From assembly GCF_003333305.1 (NCBI RefSeq), contig NZ_QOLD01000065.1:1-59744 (forward strand): a stretch of DNA of 59,744 nt, in the 5' to 3' direction. The notes below the pieces were generated by a model. The model was not told the DNA's origin, made no database searches, and saw only the letters and a list, made by a program, of their open reading frames with translations. Of the stretch, positions 27,453 through 34,901 are shown piece after piece (the first letter of the stretch is position 1; every line of letters begins with the position of its first letter). Both the position numbers and the translations under genes were made by a program. The stretch is from Candidatus Colwellia aromaticivorans (GTDB taxonomy: Bacteria; Pseudomonadota; Gammaproteobacteria; Enterobacterales; Alteromonadaceae).

Positions 27453-28412
27453 ATGGTTATTGTCAGTATAGTAATTTTCGTTATTTGTATTCATTTTTGG
27501 CGGAAACATCTTTTATTAAAAGAAACCAGCGTTCAAAATCACGAAGATTTTAATGGTGACTTGTATCAAGTAGGTCATAGTATTGTGGCCCATGTGAAAA
27601 ATACTGGCCCAAGTGATAAAACCATTATTTGTATGCATGGCTGGTTATTTGACTATCGCTACTTTACTCAGCTTTATACCGCTAATGATGGTGAATTAAT
27701 TTTAATTAATAGTTGTGACTATCATGCGGCTAATAAAAATATCTCGCCCATAAAAGCGACTTGGCAAATAGAAAATTCCTATGATCGCGATACTATTGAA
27801 CATGATGCTGCTGTGCTCATTCAAGCAGTTAAAAATTTGGCAAGTACTGATGAGTTATTATTACATGGGCATTCTCGTGGTGGGGCAGTTGTACTTGAAG
27901 CCATTAAACAAAATCAAGCATTATTTAAAAATGCAACGGTGATATTAGAAGCCCCCGTTTTACCTGAGGCTCCTCTTATTAAAGCCAATAAACGCTTTAA
28001 AGCATTTAATGAGGTAATTTCTTATATCATTATGTATCCGTTTCCATTTATTGTGGCTTGGCTATCGAGGTTTGGCATACCTGATTTTGCATTTAAAAAT
28101 GTTAGGCCCATGAATGCACGTAAAAAACATTTGATGCTAGGTATGTTTAATAATCATAAAAATATTAAGGTCTTGTTAAATAACTTCGAGAATATAAATA
28201 CTTGGACACTGGTAAATAGGGTTGATTTATTTGATGGAATTAATAAAGGTTATATTTTAATTGGCAGTCAAGATGCGGTATTAAGCCGTGACTTAATGTT
28301 AAAGGTTGCCAATAGAAGTGAAAATAATATTACTGTTATTGAAAGTAACAATTCTAGCCACTTTTTAACGTTAGATATTCCAGAACAAGTTAAGTCCCTC
28401 AAATTTGAATAA
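27453..28412 (+). CDS. Alpha/beta hydrolase, membrane-anchored
   Basis: A 319-residue protein with an N-terminal hydrophobic anchor (about 2-15), an oxyanion-type CMHGWLFDYR (about 60), the nucleophile elbow GHSRGG with S141, and a late histidine in NNSSHFL close to the C-terminus, which together form a plausible Ser-His-acid triad. The reaction cannot be told from sequence; esterases, lipases and thioesterases share this fold. It stands alone, preceded by a long gap and followed by a hairpin and the attC-like site, with no partner gene to indicate a pathway. Confidence 0.8.
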   Translation: MVIVSIVIFVICIHFWRKHLLLKETSVQNHEDFNGDLYQVGHSIVAHVKNTGPSDKTIICMHGWLFDYRYFTQLYTANDGELILINSCDYHAANKNISPIKATWQIENSYDRDTIEHDAAVLIQAVKNLASTDELLLHGHSRGGAVVLEAIKQNQALFKNATVILEAPVLPEAPLIKANKRFKAFNEVISYIIMYPFPFIVAWLSRFGIPDFAFKNVRPMNARKKHLMLGMFNNHKNIKVLLNNFENINTWTLVNRVDLFDGINKGYILIGSQDAVLSRDLMLKVANRSENNITVIESNNSSHFLTLDIPEQVKSLKFE

Positions 28413-28634
28413 GAATAATATAGATTTTTTTCTGCGCTCCAACGCAGAAAAATAGTCTGCTTTTAGCAAGAATAAGTCATCAGCTAATCATTGATTAATG
28501 TCAGGTTTGAGCCATTGCTGCCGTTCACATAATTGCATGGGCATGACTTCAAAGTTAAGGTTTTTAGATATTAGCCAGAGCACAAAACCTATCAACAGTT
28601 CATCATCTGAAGGCTGATGTCTAAAAGGCTAAAG
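28413..28634. other. Intergenic stretch with an unidentified minus-strand gene fragment
   Basis: A minus-strand frame of about 45 codons (roughly 28490-28630) reads SDDELLIGFVLWLISKNLNF and then EVMPMQLCERQQWLKPD to a stop near 28493. It has no good start and seems to be the end of a decayed gene abutting the attC-like site. A symmetric hairpin (TTTTTCTGCG with CGCAGAAAAA) lies at 28427-28452. Confidence 0.4.
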
Positions 28635-28733
28635 TGCCAACAAGTCACTCAAAAGGACAAATAACAGTTGGTTTTTGCTCCTTCGTCGCTTATTTTAACC
28701 AACTATTATTTGCTTCTTAGTGAGGCGTTAATA
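28635..28733 (+). repeat. Integron attC-like recombination site
   Basis: A large imperfect palindrome pairs TCACTCAAAAGGACAAATAA plus CAGTTGGTT (28645-28673) with AACCAACTATTATTTG plus CTTCTTAGTGA (28697-28723), around a 23-base loop. The arms have unpaired bases on one side only, as attC sites use to mark the recombined strand. The outer ends are CCAACAAG on the left and GCGTTA on the right, matching the R'' and R' boxes; the R'' match is only partial. The central sequence resembles attC sites of Vibrio and Shewanella cassettes. No integrase is seen in the window. Confidence 0.72.
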
Positions 28734-28760
28734 TCACTCAACCATCAAGGTAAATTTATT

Positions 28761-29165
28761 ATGTCCTTATTAAAAAGTAGTAAGCAGTTGGTCGAAGAGG
28801 CAAATGCGAAAATCAAGACACTGTCTGTTGAAGGCGCAAAAGGAAGGCTAGCCGACTCGAATGTCGTTTTTGTCGATATCAGAGATATTCGAGAGCAAGA
28901 GCGTGAAGGTGCTATTCCTAATGCTATTCATGCGCCAAGGGGTATGCTGGAGTTTTGGGTTGACCCTGAGAGCCCTTATTTCAGACCAGTATTTGGTGAA
29001 GATAAACAGTTTATCCTCTATTGTCAGTCTGGTTGGAGGTCAGCACTGGCTACCGCAACCTTACAAAATATGGGACTTACAGCGGTCTGCCACATTGATG
29101 GTGGTTTTAACGCTTGGAAAGACTCTGACGGCGAGGTCGTTGAGAAAAATAAGAAAGAACATTAA
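28761..29165 (+). CDS. Rhodanese-like domain protein (possible integron cassette gene)
   Basis: From the ATG at 28761 (AAGG upstream) the product has 134 residues with a single rhodanese domain: VVFVDIRDIREQEREGAIPN (about 33-52) and the active-site loop YCQSGWRSA with C88. This type transfers sulfur from a cysteine persulfide, or works in redox or toxicity responses; the acceptor is unknown. The same frame runs back to 28668, but that extension is translation of the attC-like palindrome and has no ribosome site. The gene begins 30 bp after the attC site, the usual layout of a cassette, though no second attC was confirmed downstream. Confidence 0.85.
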   Translation: MSLLKSSKQLVEEANAKIKTLSVEGAKGRLADSNVVFVDIRDIREQEREGAIPNAIHAPRGMLEFWVDPESPYFRPVFGEDKQFILYCQSGWRSALATATLQNMGLTAVCHIDGGFNAWKDSDGEVVEKNKKEH

Positions 29166-29280
29166 GGGCTTTTATGTCGAAAATATTTAACAAGGTAGTT
29201 AAATTTGCATGCGAAAATCGCAGCCGTTTACTACGGCGTAATCGATACAAAATCTAATCAAAATATACTATTACATATAA

Positions 29281-29582
29281 ATGGTTAAGGGCTGCTTAGT
29301 GCGCGTTGACGTTAGAGCTGGCTTCACCAACGGCAGCTCCCAGAGAAAGCGGTCGTTATCTTCACTGACTACCGTATGACTTTTGATCGCTATGTAGCTG
29401 ACATTAATATAAATAAATTTATCTAGAGTTTTGGAGTCAAAAAACAATGGATATATTGGTGGCAAGTCACGCCACTTTACAGGCCAAACTTTTACTATAG
29501 CATTGGTCAAGATAACGACAACTATTACAGAATGTCAGCCATTTTTTTAAGATTACGGGAAGAATTTGGGTTTAAATGCTAA
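29281..29582 (+). pseudogene. Decayed gene, unidentified
   Basis: A plus-strand frame reads QLPEKAVVIFTDYRMTFDRY to an in-frame TAG at 29424, then continues without interruption as FGVKKQWIYWWQVTPLYRPN and SIGQDNDNYYRMSAIFLRLR to the stop at 29580. Before it another frame reads VRVDVRAGFTNG, so one frameshift near 29325 and one nonsense mutation would explain the pattern. The alternating polar and aromatic residues suggest an outer-membrane barrel or a secreted beta protein. A 79-codon minus-strand ORF over the same bases is probably spurious. Confidence 0.45.
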
Positions 29583-29738
29583 ATTTATCTATAGCTCTTT
29601 AATAATGGATATTTCATAGTTGAACAACATTATTATCGAACAGGGCCAAAAAGTATAGTTTTAAATAATCACGATACGCAGCTATTTTAATACAAGGCAA
29701 GTTTAAGCTTGAAATAAAATTAAAGGGGTAAATTTACT

Positions 29739-30365
29739 ATGTATTCAAAATATGTATATCTGGTAATGATTTTTACTATTGGTGTTCTAACAGGTCGAAT
29801 GTCAGTAGATGTTTTTACAACCACAAATGATGTTGCCAATGCAGAAAATACCGTGGAGGATATTGTACAAAACACACTACTTTCAAAGGACTTAGGCGAT
29901 ATTGTAAAGAAGAATGATTACCAACATTCAGATAATAGTGCCGGCTTAGTTCAACCTTCAAACGAACGTTTTAGATTTATATTTATTGAGGGTTCATCAC
30001 AGCAAGATAATGATTGGCAACGGGTACTTTATGAATCAGATGATTTGGATTTAAAGCTAGCAGCTATTAGTAATCTTGTTAGTGATGATGCAACTGAAGC
30101 GTTAGCGATTGGCTTGGGGGATACTTCAGCACTTGTTCGTCAAAAAACATTCATTGGATTAGGTATTATCAATACCGAAAACTCCATACGTATGGTTGCA
30201 CAAACGCTATTTTCAGATCCTTCTATAAAAAACCGCCTAGAAGCTATTAAAATATTGGAAAATAATTTTGATATGCCTTTTGTTGAATATTTTTTAACTT
30301 TTACAATGAACCATGATCTAGATGCTACTGTTCGCCAACGTGCTGCAACCTCGTTAGGTTTATAA
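29739..30365 (+). CDS. Membrane-anchored protein with HEAT-like helical repeats
   Basis: The 208-residue product starts with a membrane anchor or signal (YVYLVMIFTIGVLTGRM, about 4-20), followed by a polar linker and a C-terminal half of paired helices (for example LKLAAISNLVSDDATEALAI, SALVRQKTFIGLGI and ATVRQRAATSLGL) that resemble HEAT/PBS-type repeats. Such repeats mediate protein binding; I cannot name a partner. AAGGGG lies before the ATG. The acyltransferase gene starts 3 bases after the stop, so the two are co-translated and possibly interact. Confidence 0.65.
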   Translation: MYSKYVYLVMIFTIGVLTGRMSVDVFTTTNDVANAENTVEDIVQNTLLSKDLGDIVKKNDYQHSDNSAGLVQPSNERFRFIFIEGSSQQDNDWQRVLYESDDLDLKLAAISNLVSDDATEALAIGLGDTSALVRQKTFIGLGIINTENSIRMVAQTLFSDPSIKNRLEAIKILENNFDMPFVEYFLTFTMNHDLDATVRQRAATSLGL

Positions 30366-30368
30366 TAA

Positions 30369-31517
30369 ATGACTCGCTATAGAGGGTTAGATGGTCTGCG
30401 AGGGTTAGCTGCACTTGCCGTGTTTGCTGTGCATTATAACCAGATAGTTGATATTGACATACAAGTCGGTATTTTTGATTTTTTCCTTTTATTTGCCAAT
30501 GGCGAATACGGCGTGGCCCTGTTTTTTATACTAAGTGGTCTACTGTTATCGCAACCATTTTGGCAATCATTGTTACATCAGCAAGCGTGGCCTAATACAA
30601 AAACTTATTTCACCCATCGTATCGTAAGAATTTTACCCACATTTTATCTGGCACTAACGCTTATTATCGTGACAACTGATTATTGGAAATTTCCGCAAGC
30701 CTGGCCCGATATATTATTACATTACAGCTTGCTGTTTAATTATGCAGAGTTCTCCATTTTTAGCCTCAACCCTCCTTTTTGGACTTTGGCTATCGAAATG
30801 CAATTTTACTGCTTACTGCCCTTTCTATTTCGCATCATTCGTAGTGCAAAAATAACGAGAGTATTCATCTTATTAGCTATGCTTTCGATAACTGCATATA
30901 TTTTACATTACTTAATATCTTCATCTATTAGCACAAATATAACTTGGCCTGGAGATCAGCAACTTGTTTGGATCCGGCCTTACGGCGCGGTCGTTAGTCA
31001 CTCATTATTAGCACATTTACCCCTTTTTATTATTGGTATTATCTCTGGAGGCGTCTTAGTTATAATTACAGAAAAAATGCATGGGTACGAGGGGAGTGGA
31101 AATTGGCGCTATGATATTATCTTTGGGGTTTGTCTCAGCCTCTGTTTGCTACTACTATCAACCCCATTCAGTGAAAGCATACAAGTACCCTATGGCAGAT
31201 ATGGCTTGCCATTGACCCCGTTGTTAATTGCCGGATTATTGATAAGTACACCGCTGACAAAGTACAGTGTAAAGGTATTAGACAGTAAAGCGCTTAAGCA
31301 GCTAGGCGCAATTTCTTATGGTGTATATCTCTATCATTTTCCAGTATTGACGTTAGTTTATCGTCAAATGGCAAAATTAGGGTTGGATGCCCAACAACAT
31401 TGGTGCTATTTGGCCCTATTTTCACTCACAATTACCCTTCTTGCCGCGACTATCTCTTATTACCTCATTGAGCGACCGATGATAAAGTTTGTGCATAAAA
31501 AAAGAGCAACTACTTAG
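30369..31517 (+). CDS. Acyltransferase 3 family membrane protein
   Basis: A 382-residue integral membrane acyltransferase (PF01757) with about ten membrane segments. It has the N-terminal RGLDGLRGLAALAVFAVHYN carrying the conserved RG and catalytic histidine (about 4-23), VALFFILSGLLLS (about 54-66), ITRVF, a late GAISYGVYLYHFPVL and the typical ending LIERPMIKF. Family members acylate sugars of lipopolysaccharide, peptidoglycan or exopolysaccharide. The acceptor is unknown. The gene follows the HEAT-like gene by 3 bases and its 3' end overlaps the convergent Sel1-repeat gene by 8 bp. Confidence 0.87.
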   Translation: MTRYRGLDGLRGLAALAVFAVHYNQIVDIDIQVGIFDFFLLFANGEYGVALFFILSGLLLSQPFWQSLLHQQAWPNTKTYFTHRIVRILPTFYLALTLIIVTTDYWKFPQAWPDILLHYSLLFNYAEFSIFSLNPPFWTLAIEMQFYCLLPFLFRIIRSAKITRVFILLAMLSITAYILHYLISSSISTNITWPGDQQLVWIRPYGAVVSHSLLAHLPLFIIGIISGGVLVIITEKMHGYEGSGNWRYDIIFGVCLSLCLLLLSTPFSESIQVPYGRYGLPLTPLLIAGLLISTPLTKYSVKVLDSKALKQLGAISYGVYLYHFPVLTLVYRQMAKLGLDAQQHWCYLALFSLTITLLAATISYYLIERPMIKFVHKKRATT

Positions 31518-32511
31518 CCTTAGTTATTGTTGTTAAAGGATATTTATTAAGATGTATTTGAAGTTTGTTATCTAAGGTTTCTGTCCAAGTAGCGGGCATA
31601 ACATTGATAACTTCACTCAGCATTTGTTTTGACTTTTCAATTTCTTCAATATTTTCTGTTCGTTGAATACTGGCTGAAAGCCATAAAAATGCCTTGGCAA
31701 GCTCTTTTTCATCCCACAAATTATTCTCAGGGTTTTTAGGTGAATGGTAGTACAAGAGTGCAGTTTGATAATAAGCGGGCACATAACCTTGTGCAGCAGA
31801 TTGTTCAAACCACTCAAGGGCTACTCGGTTATTGGCATCTATGCCTATGCCATCACGTAGCATTACACCTAGCTGATATTGCGCTTTATCTGAATGATAA
31901 CTAGCCGCCTTAGCGTACCAATCTAGAGCCCTTTTATTTGTTAAATCTGTGTTTTGTAATAAGTTGAATTGTCCAAGTTGTAACATAGCCGGAACTGAGC
32001 CTTGTTCTGCAGATTTTTTACATAAATTTGCACCTTTTTTAGCATCCTGCACTACTCCGAATCCTTTAACATAAAGCGCACCAAGATGACAAAATGACAA
32101 ATGATATCCTAGATCAGCAGCCTTCTGATACCATATAGCTGCCTGAGCATAATCTATTTTTTGATGTACACCATTTTCAAAACAACTTCCTAAGGCGTCA
32201 GCAGCCACAGGAACTTCATGCTTAGCGGCCTGTTCATACCATAAACAGGCATTTTTTCTATCTTGTACTCGCCCCCAACCATAATCATAAAACATCGCCA
32301 TGGTTAACTTTGCCAAAGAGTTGTTCTTTTCCTTAGCTAAACGCTGATATTTTTCAAAGGCGTTATCATAATCTCCCGCGGCCAGTAATTTTTCAGCATG
32401 ACGGATATCTCGGCTTTCAGTTGCTCTAGCTATATTGGAAAACGTAAAAACGATAATAAAAAGAGTAAAGAAAATTAAGAGAGTAAAAGAAGTTGCACGA
32501 GTAAAAGACAT
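31510..32511 (-). CDS. Sel1-like repeat protein, exported
   Basis: A 333-residue protein with an N-terminal signal or anchor (about 9-30, ending ARA) followed by about five to six Sel1-like (TPR-related) repeats of roughly 36 residues, such as AKLTMAMFYDYGWGRVQDRK, AADALGSCFENGV, FCHLGALYVKGFGVVQDAKK and AQYQLGVMLRDGIGIDANNR. Sel1 proteins act as periplasmic or membrane adaptors. The partner is unknown. It overlaps the end of the acyltransferase gene tail to tail. The tail-collar gene lies upstream on the same strand, separated from it by a terminator. Confidence 0.85.
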   Translation of the reverse strand: MSFTRATSFTLLIFFTLFIIVFTFSNIARATESRDIRHAEKLLAAGDYDNAFEKYQRLAKEKNNSLAKLTMAMFYDYGWGRVQDRKNACLWYEQAAKHEVPVAADALGSCFENGVHQKIDYAQAAIWYQKAADLGYHLSFCHLGALYVKGFGVVQDAKKGANLCKKSAEQGSVPAMLQLGQFNLLQNTDLTNKRALDWYAKAASYHSDKAQYQLGVMLRDGIGIDANNRVALEWFEQSAAQGYVPAYYQTALLYYHSPKNPENNLWDEKELAKAFLWLSASIQRTENIEEIEKSKQMLSEVINVMPATWTETLDNKLQIHLNKYPLTTITKAK

Positions 32512-32552
32512 AAAATAAAACCTAAAAGTAAACCTAAAATTAGCGGATATAT

Positions 32553-32585
32553 AAAAAATCGCTAGTTTAATACTAGCGATTTTTA
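32553..32585 (-). terminator. Rho-independent terminator after the tail-collar gene
   Basis: AAAAATCGCTAGT and ACTAGCGATTTTT form a 13-bp stem with a 5-base loop; on the minus strand it is followed by a T-run, 20 bp after the stop of the tail-collar gene. Confidence 0.88.
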
Positions 32586-32604
32586 TTGAGCTTATATATC
32601 CATA

Positions 32605-33222
32605 CTAGTTACGTGATGGATATATGCCTACTAAGGCGATTACATATCTCAAGGTTAAATAAGGCATCATGTTATTATGAGACTGATTATTGCCTTTATC
32701 ATTTTGAACAATAGAGCCCGCACTCATGTCTACATCGGGTGCAGCCGAACTATAGATCTTAGTACGACTTTTACTGGCTAAACTGTTTCCATCTGGTGTA
32801 GCAGAATCACCCCTAGCATCCTTTCCTCTTAATTTTACATCATGATTATGGCTCGGCATCTGACCCACTGATAACGTTTCGGTTTCAGTTCCCCCTCGAC
32901 TCCCCTGATTACGTTGAGATAATCCAGGACCATTACCTGTGTGTATCGCAACTCGGCCGCGTAAATCGGGTAAGCCAAACGTAGTGCGACCATCGCCACC
33001 ATATGTTGTACCTAATAAAGAAAATAGTGCAGTATTTGTAGATATCGCGAGTAATTGCCCGTCACAATTTGCAAATCCTCTTGGCGTAAAGGTAAAGCCT
33101 ACTAGCATAATTTGACCAACGAATGGCTCTGACGCTATTGCTGATTGACTAACACTTAAGCCCGCCACAAGTGCCAGTGAACTTGCAATAGTACCTATAG
33201 GTCTTAATGATTTTTTGAACAT
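32605..33222 (-). CDS. Secreted tail-collar domain protein (MdpB/microcystin-dependent type)
   Basis: A 205-residue protein with a signal peptide (about 1-30, ending SAIA) and a phage tail-collar domain (PF07484): EPFVGQIMLVGFTFTPRGFA, CDGQLLAISTNTALFSLLGT and YGGDGRTTFGLPDLRGRVAI, then the glycine-rich RNQGSRGGTETETL, SHNHDV and the C-terminal PYLTLRYVIALVGIYP. Such proteins appear in phage fibres and as free-standing exported proteins in marine bacteria; no phage genes are nearby. An AGAAGGAA ribosome site precedes the ATG. The PEP-CTERM gene lies 66 bp upstream on the same strand. Confidence 0.87.
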   Translation of the reverse strand: MFKKSLRPIGTIASSLALVAGLSVSQSAIASEPFVGQIMLVGFTFTPRGFANCDGQLLAISTNTALFSLLGTTYGGDGRTTFGLPDLRGRVAIHTGNGPGLSQRNQGSRGGTETETLSVGQMPSHNHDVKLRGKDARGDSATPDGNSLASKSRTKIYSSAAPDVDMSAGSIVQNDKGNNQSHNNMMPYLTLRYVIALVGIYPSRN

Positions 33223-33288
33223 GATAAATTTCCTTCTTCTTGTAAAAATTAATCAGTAATACAGCTTAATTCAACTGATGACATTAAA

Positions 33289-34137
33289 TTATTTTATCTT
33301 AAAGAACCTGTTCTTTCTGAGTAGCCCAAACATCCCGATCGCGAACAATAGTAAACTTGCTGGCTCAGGTACGTCTTGGGGAGGGGGTGACTGAAGGATT
33401 GTATCTTCTATTGATAAAAACTGAGAAAAGTCTGCAATGCTGCTTCCTGTTTCAAAATTACCACCTTCTAGCGTCCAAGTTAACTCAAAGTCAAGAGTTT
33501 CACCTGGGTTTATCATAAAATCAAAAGACAGAGTATTACTTTCACTTAATTCTTCCCCAGAATTTCCTGTAAGAACTCCACCAATTTCATCACCAAATAA
33601 TGTATCCGACAAAAGGTCTGTGAAAAATATTTCAATGCCACCGGCAAATAAAATAAATTCGGAATCAGCGAAGGAATCAGCTCCAGTGGCGTTAACGAGA
33701 TTACTGTAAGTTAATTTGAAAATCACCTTATAAACATCTATTAATGAAGAGTTTTCAACACTGAGAAAAGAATCGAAACCGATTGAAAAATCGTCATCTT
33801 GAGTATTGACAGCACCAGAAAAACCAACGCCGTCTCCGCTAACATTAGGTACAGCATATGTGCCGTCTAACGGATTAACACCTGAAGTGACAAGATTTCC
33901 AGCGTATTCGCTTGTGGTAGCAGAACCTCCTTCAATTACGCTGAAATCTCCTGTGGTTGGCCCATAACTAAATGAATCATCCAATACTGCGTCCGCATCA
34001 AACGCTATTGAAGCATCAACAATATTTATATCAGAAGCGATGGCACCCGCATAAGCTGAAGATATAGAACAAATTGAATATGTGGCTGCAAACAAAAGAC
34101 TTTTAATTATTTTCCAGACTGGCTGTTGGAACCTCAT
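33289..34137 (-). CDS. PEP-CTERM sorted exported protein
   Basis: A 282-residue protein with an N-terminal signal (about 10-30, ending SAYA) and a C-terminal sorting signal: VPEPASLLLFAIGMFGLL followed by the basic RKNRFFKIK. This PEP motif, membrane helix and basic tail are recognised by an exosortase, usually linked to exopolysaccharide export and biofilm; no exosortase is in the window. The middle is rich in D, S, G and N with predicted beta strands and no known catalytic domain. A TTAGGAGA ribosome site precedes the ATG. Confidence 0.9.
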   Translation of the reverse strand: MRFQQPVWKIIKSLLFAATYSICSISSAYAGAIASDINIVDASIAFDADAVLDDSFSYGPTTGDFSVIEGGSATTSEYAGNLVTSGVNPLDGTYAVPNVSGDGVGFSGAVNTQDDDFSIGFDSFLSVENSSLIDVYKVIFKLTYSNLVNATGADSFADSEFILFAGGIEIFFTDLLSDTLFGDEIGGVLTGNSGEELSESNTLSFDFMINPGETLDFELTWTLEGGNFETGSSIADFSQFLSIEDTILQSPPPQDVPEPASLLLFAIGMFGLLRKNRFFKIK

Positions 34138-34901
34138 TTTTATCTCCTAAGTTGATATTATTGTTTATCCTAGAGACTAAAGCATAAATCACACCATGAT
34201 TTTTACTACTTATAATTCAATGGCATATATAAAATGGTCGTTTGTTTTTTTTAAATATGTAAATAAAACTGACACTTATTAATGATGAAGGTGTAGTTGG
34301 TTTGCTGGAGTTTATCTTATTGGTATATCCAGATTATTTTTATATTTAACATGCAAACTAAGTTCAAATCAGTTGATAAAACATTACAAATTAAATCGTA
34401 AAACATCTTTGTAAGTACGTTCAAAATAACGGTGTTTTTCATTATCAACAGTGCCAATTTAAATTTGTTATGCTGGGTTAATAGACGGATATTTTAAGCT
34501 ATATACTTCAAATAACGATAGTGAGTCATTTCCGTTGTATGATTATAAAGTTGACTTAGCCCCCTTGTAAATTATTTTGTCTTCAATGAGATTGAACAGT
34601 TAATGATTTCAGCTAAAAAACCAAAATAACTAGTGACTAAAATTGGAGAACAGCGCCTCTTCTCTGGCAGCCAAATCTATCCGTATCACTGTGACCCAAA
34701 ACTGCCATCAAAATTTACCTAAGCTAAAGACAGCTGTGAGCCTTACAGTTGTCGTTATGGTACTAAATCTAAGGGGCATAATGTGGCCAGCCAGTGTAAA
34801 AACTCATTATGGTTTGTATAAATTTAAAAATATGTTCTACCGCTGAGTTTGTTTATTTTTGATGAGAGTAGAATTTAAAATAAAAAGACAAGGCTAGAGC
34901 C
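34138..34901. other. Non-coding gap before the IS1182-type element
   Basis: No intact gene is seen. Around 34640-34830 two plus-strand frames look partly protein-like: one gives a 67-codon ORF and another reads FSGSQIYPYHCDPKLPSKFT, a stop, then CEPYSCRYGTKSKGHNVASQ. They may be the eroded end of a cysteine-bearing gene truncated by the insertion sequence. GGCCAGCCAGTGTAAAAAC near 34791-34809 resembles an inverted copy of GTTTTCACACAGTCTGTGGC near 36465-36484 and could be the left end of the IS. Confidence 0.4.

Noticed and set aside
28427..28452. Hairpin after the alpha/beta hydrolase as a terminator
   Set aside because: The stem is good, but the T-run is in the 5' arm and the 3' arm ends in A on both strands, so it is not a classical intrinsic terminator.
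28668..28760. N-terminal extension of the rhodanese protein by 31 codons
   Set aside because: The extension translates the attC-like palindrome, has no ribosome site, and the ATG at 28761 fits the rhodanese domain and the AAGG upstream.
29185..29315. A second attC site after the rhodanese gene
   Set aside because: ATTTAAC near 29186 and CTTAGTGCGCGTTGACGTTAG near 29296 look like attC ends, but the sequences between do not pair, and the right part reads as a decayed coding frame.
29271..29510. 79-codon minus-strand ORF
   Set aside because: It overlaps a plus-strand decayed gene whose composition is more protein-like, and has no ribosome site or recognisable motif.
34643..34846. 67-codon plus-strand ORF as a gene
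   Set aside because: Its sequence is not typical of a folded protein, and a neighbouring frame with cysteines looks equally coding, so both are more likely parts of an eroded gene.
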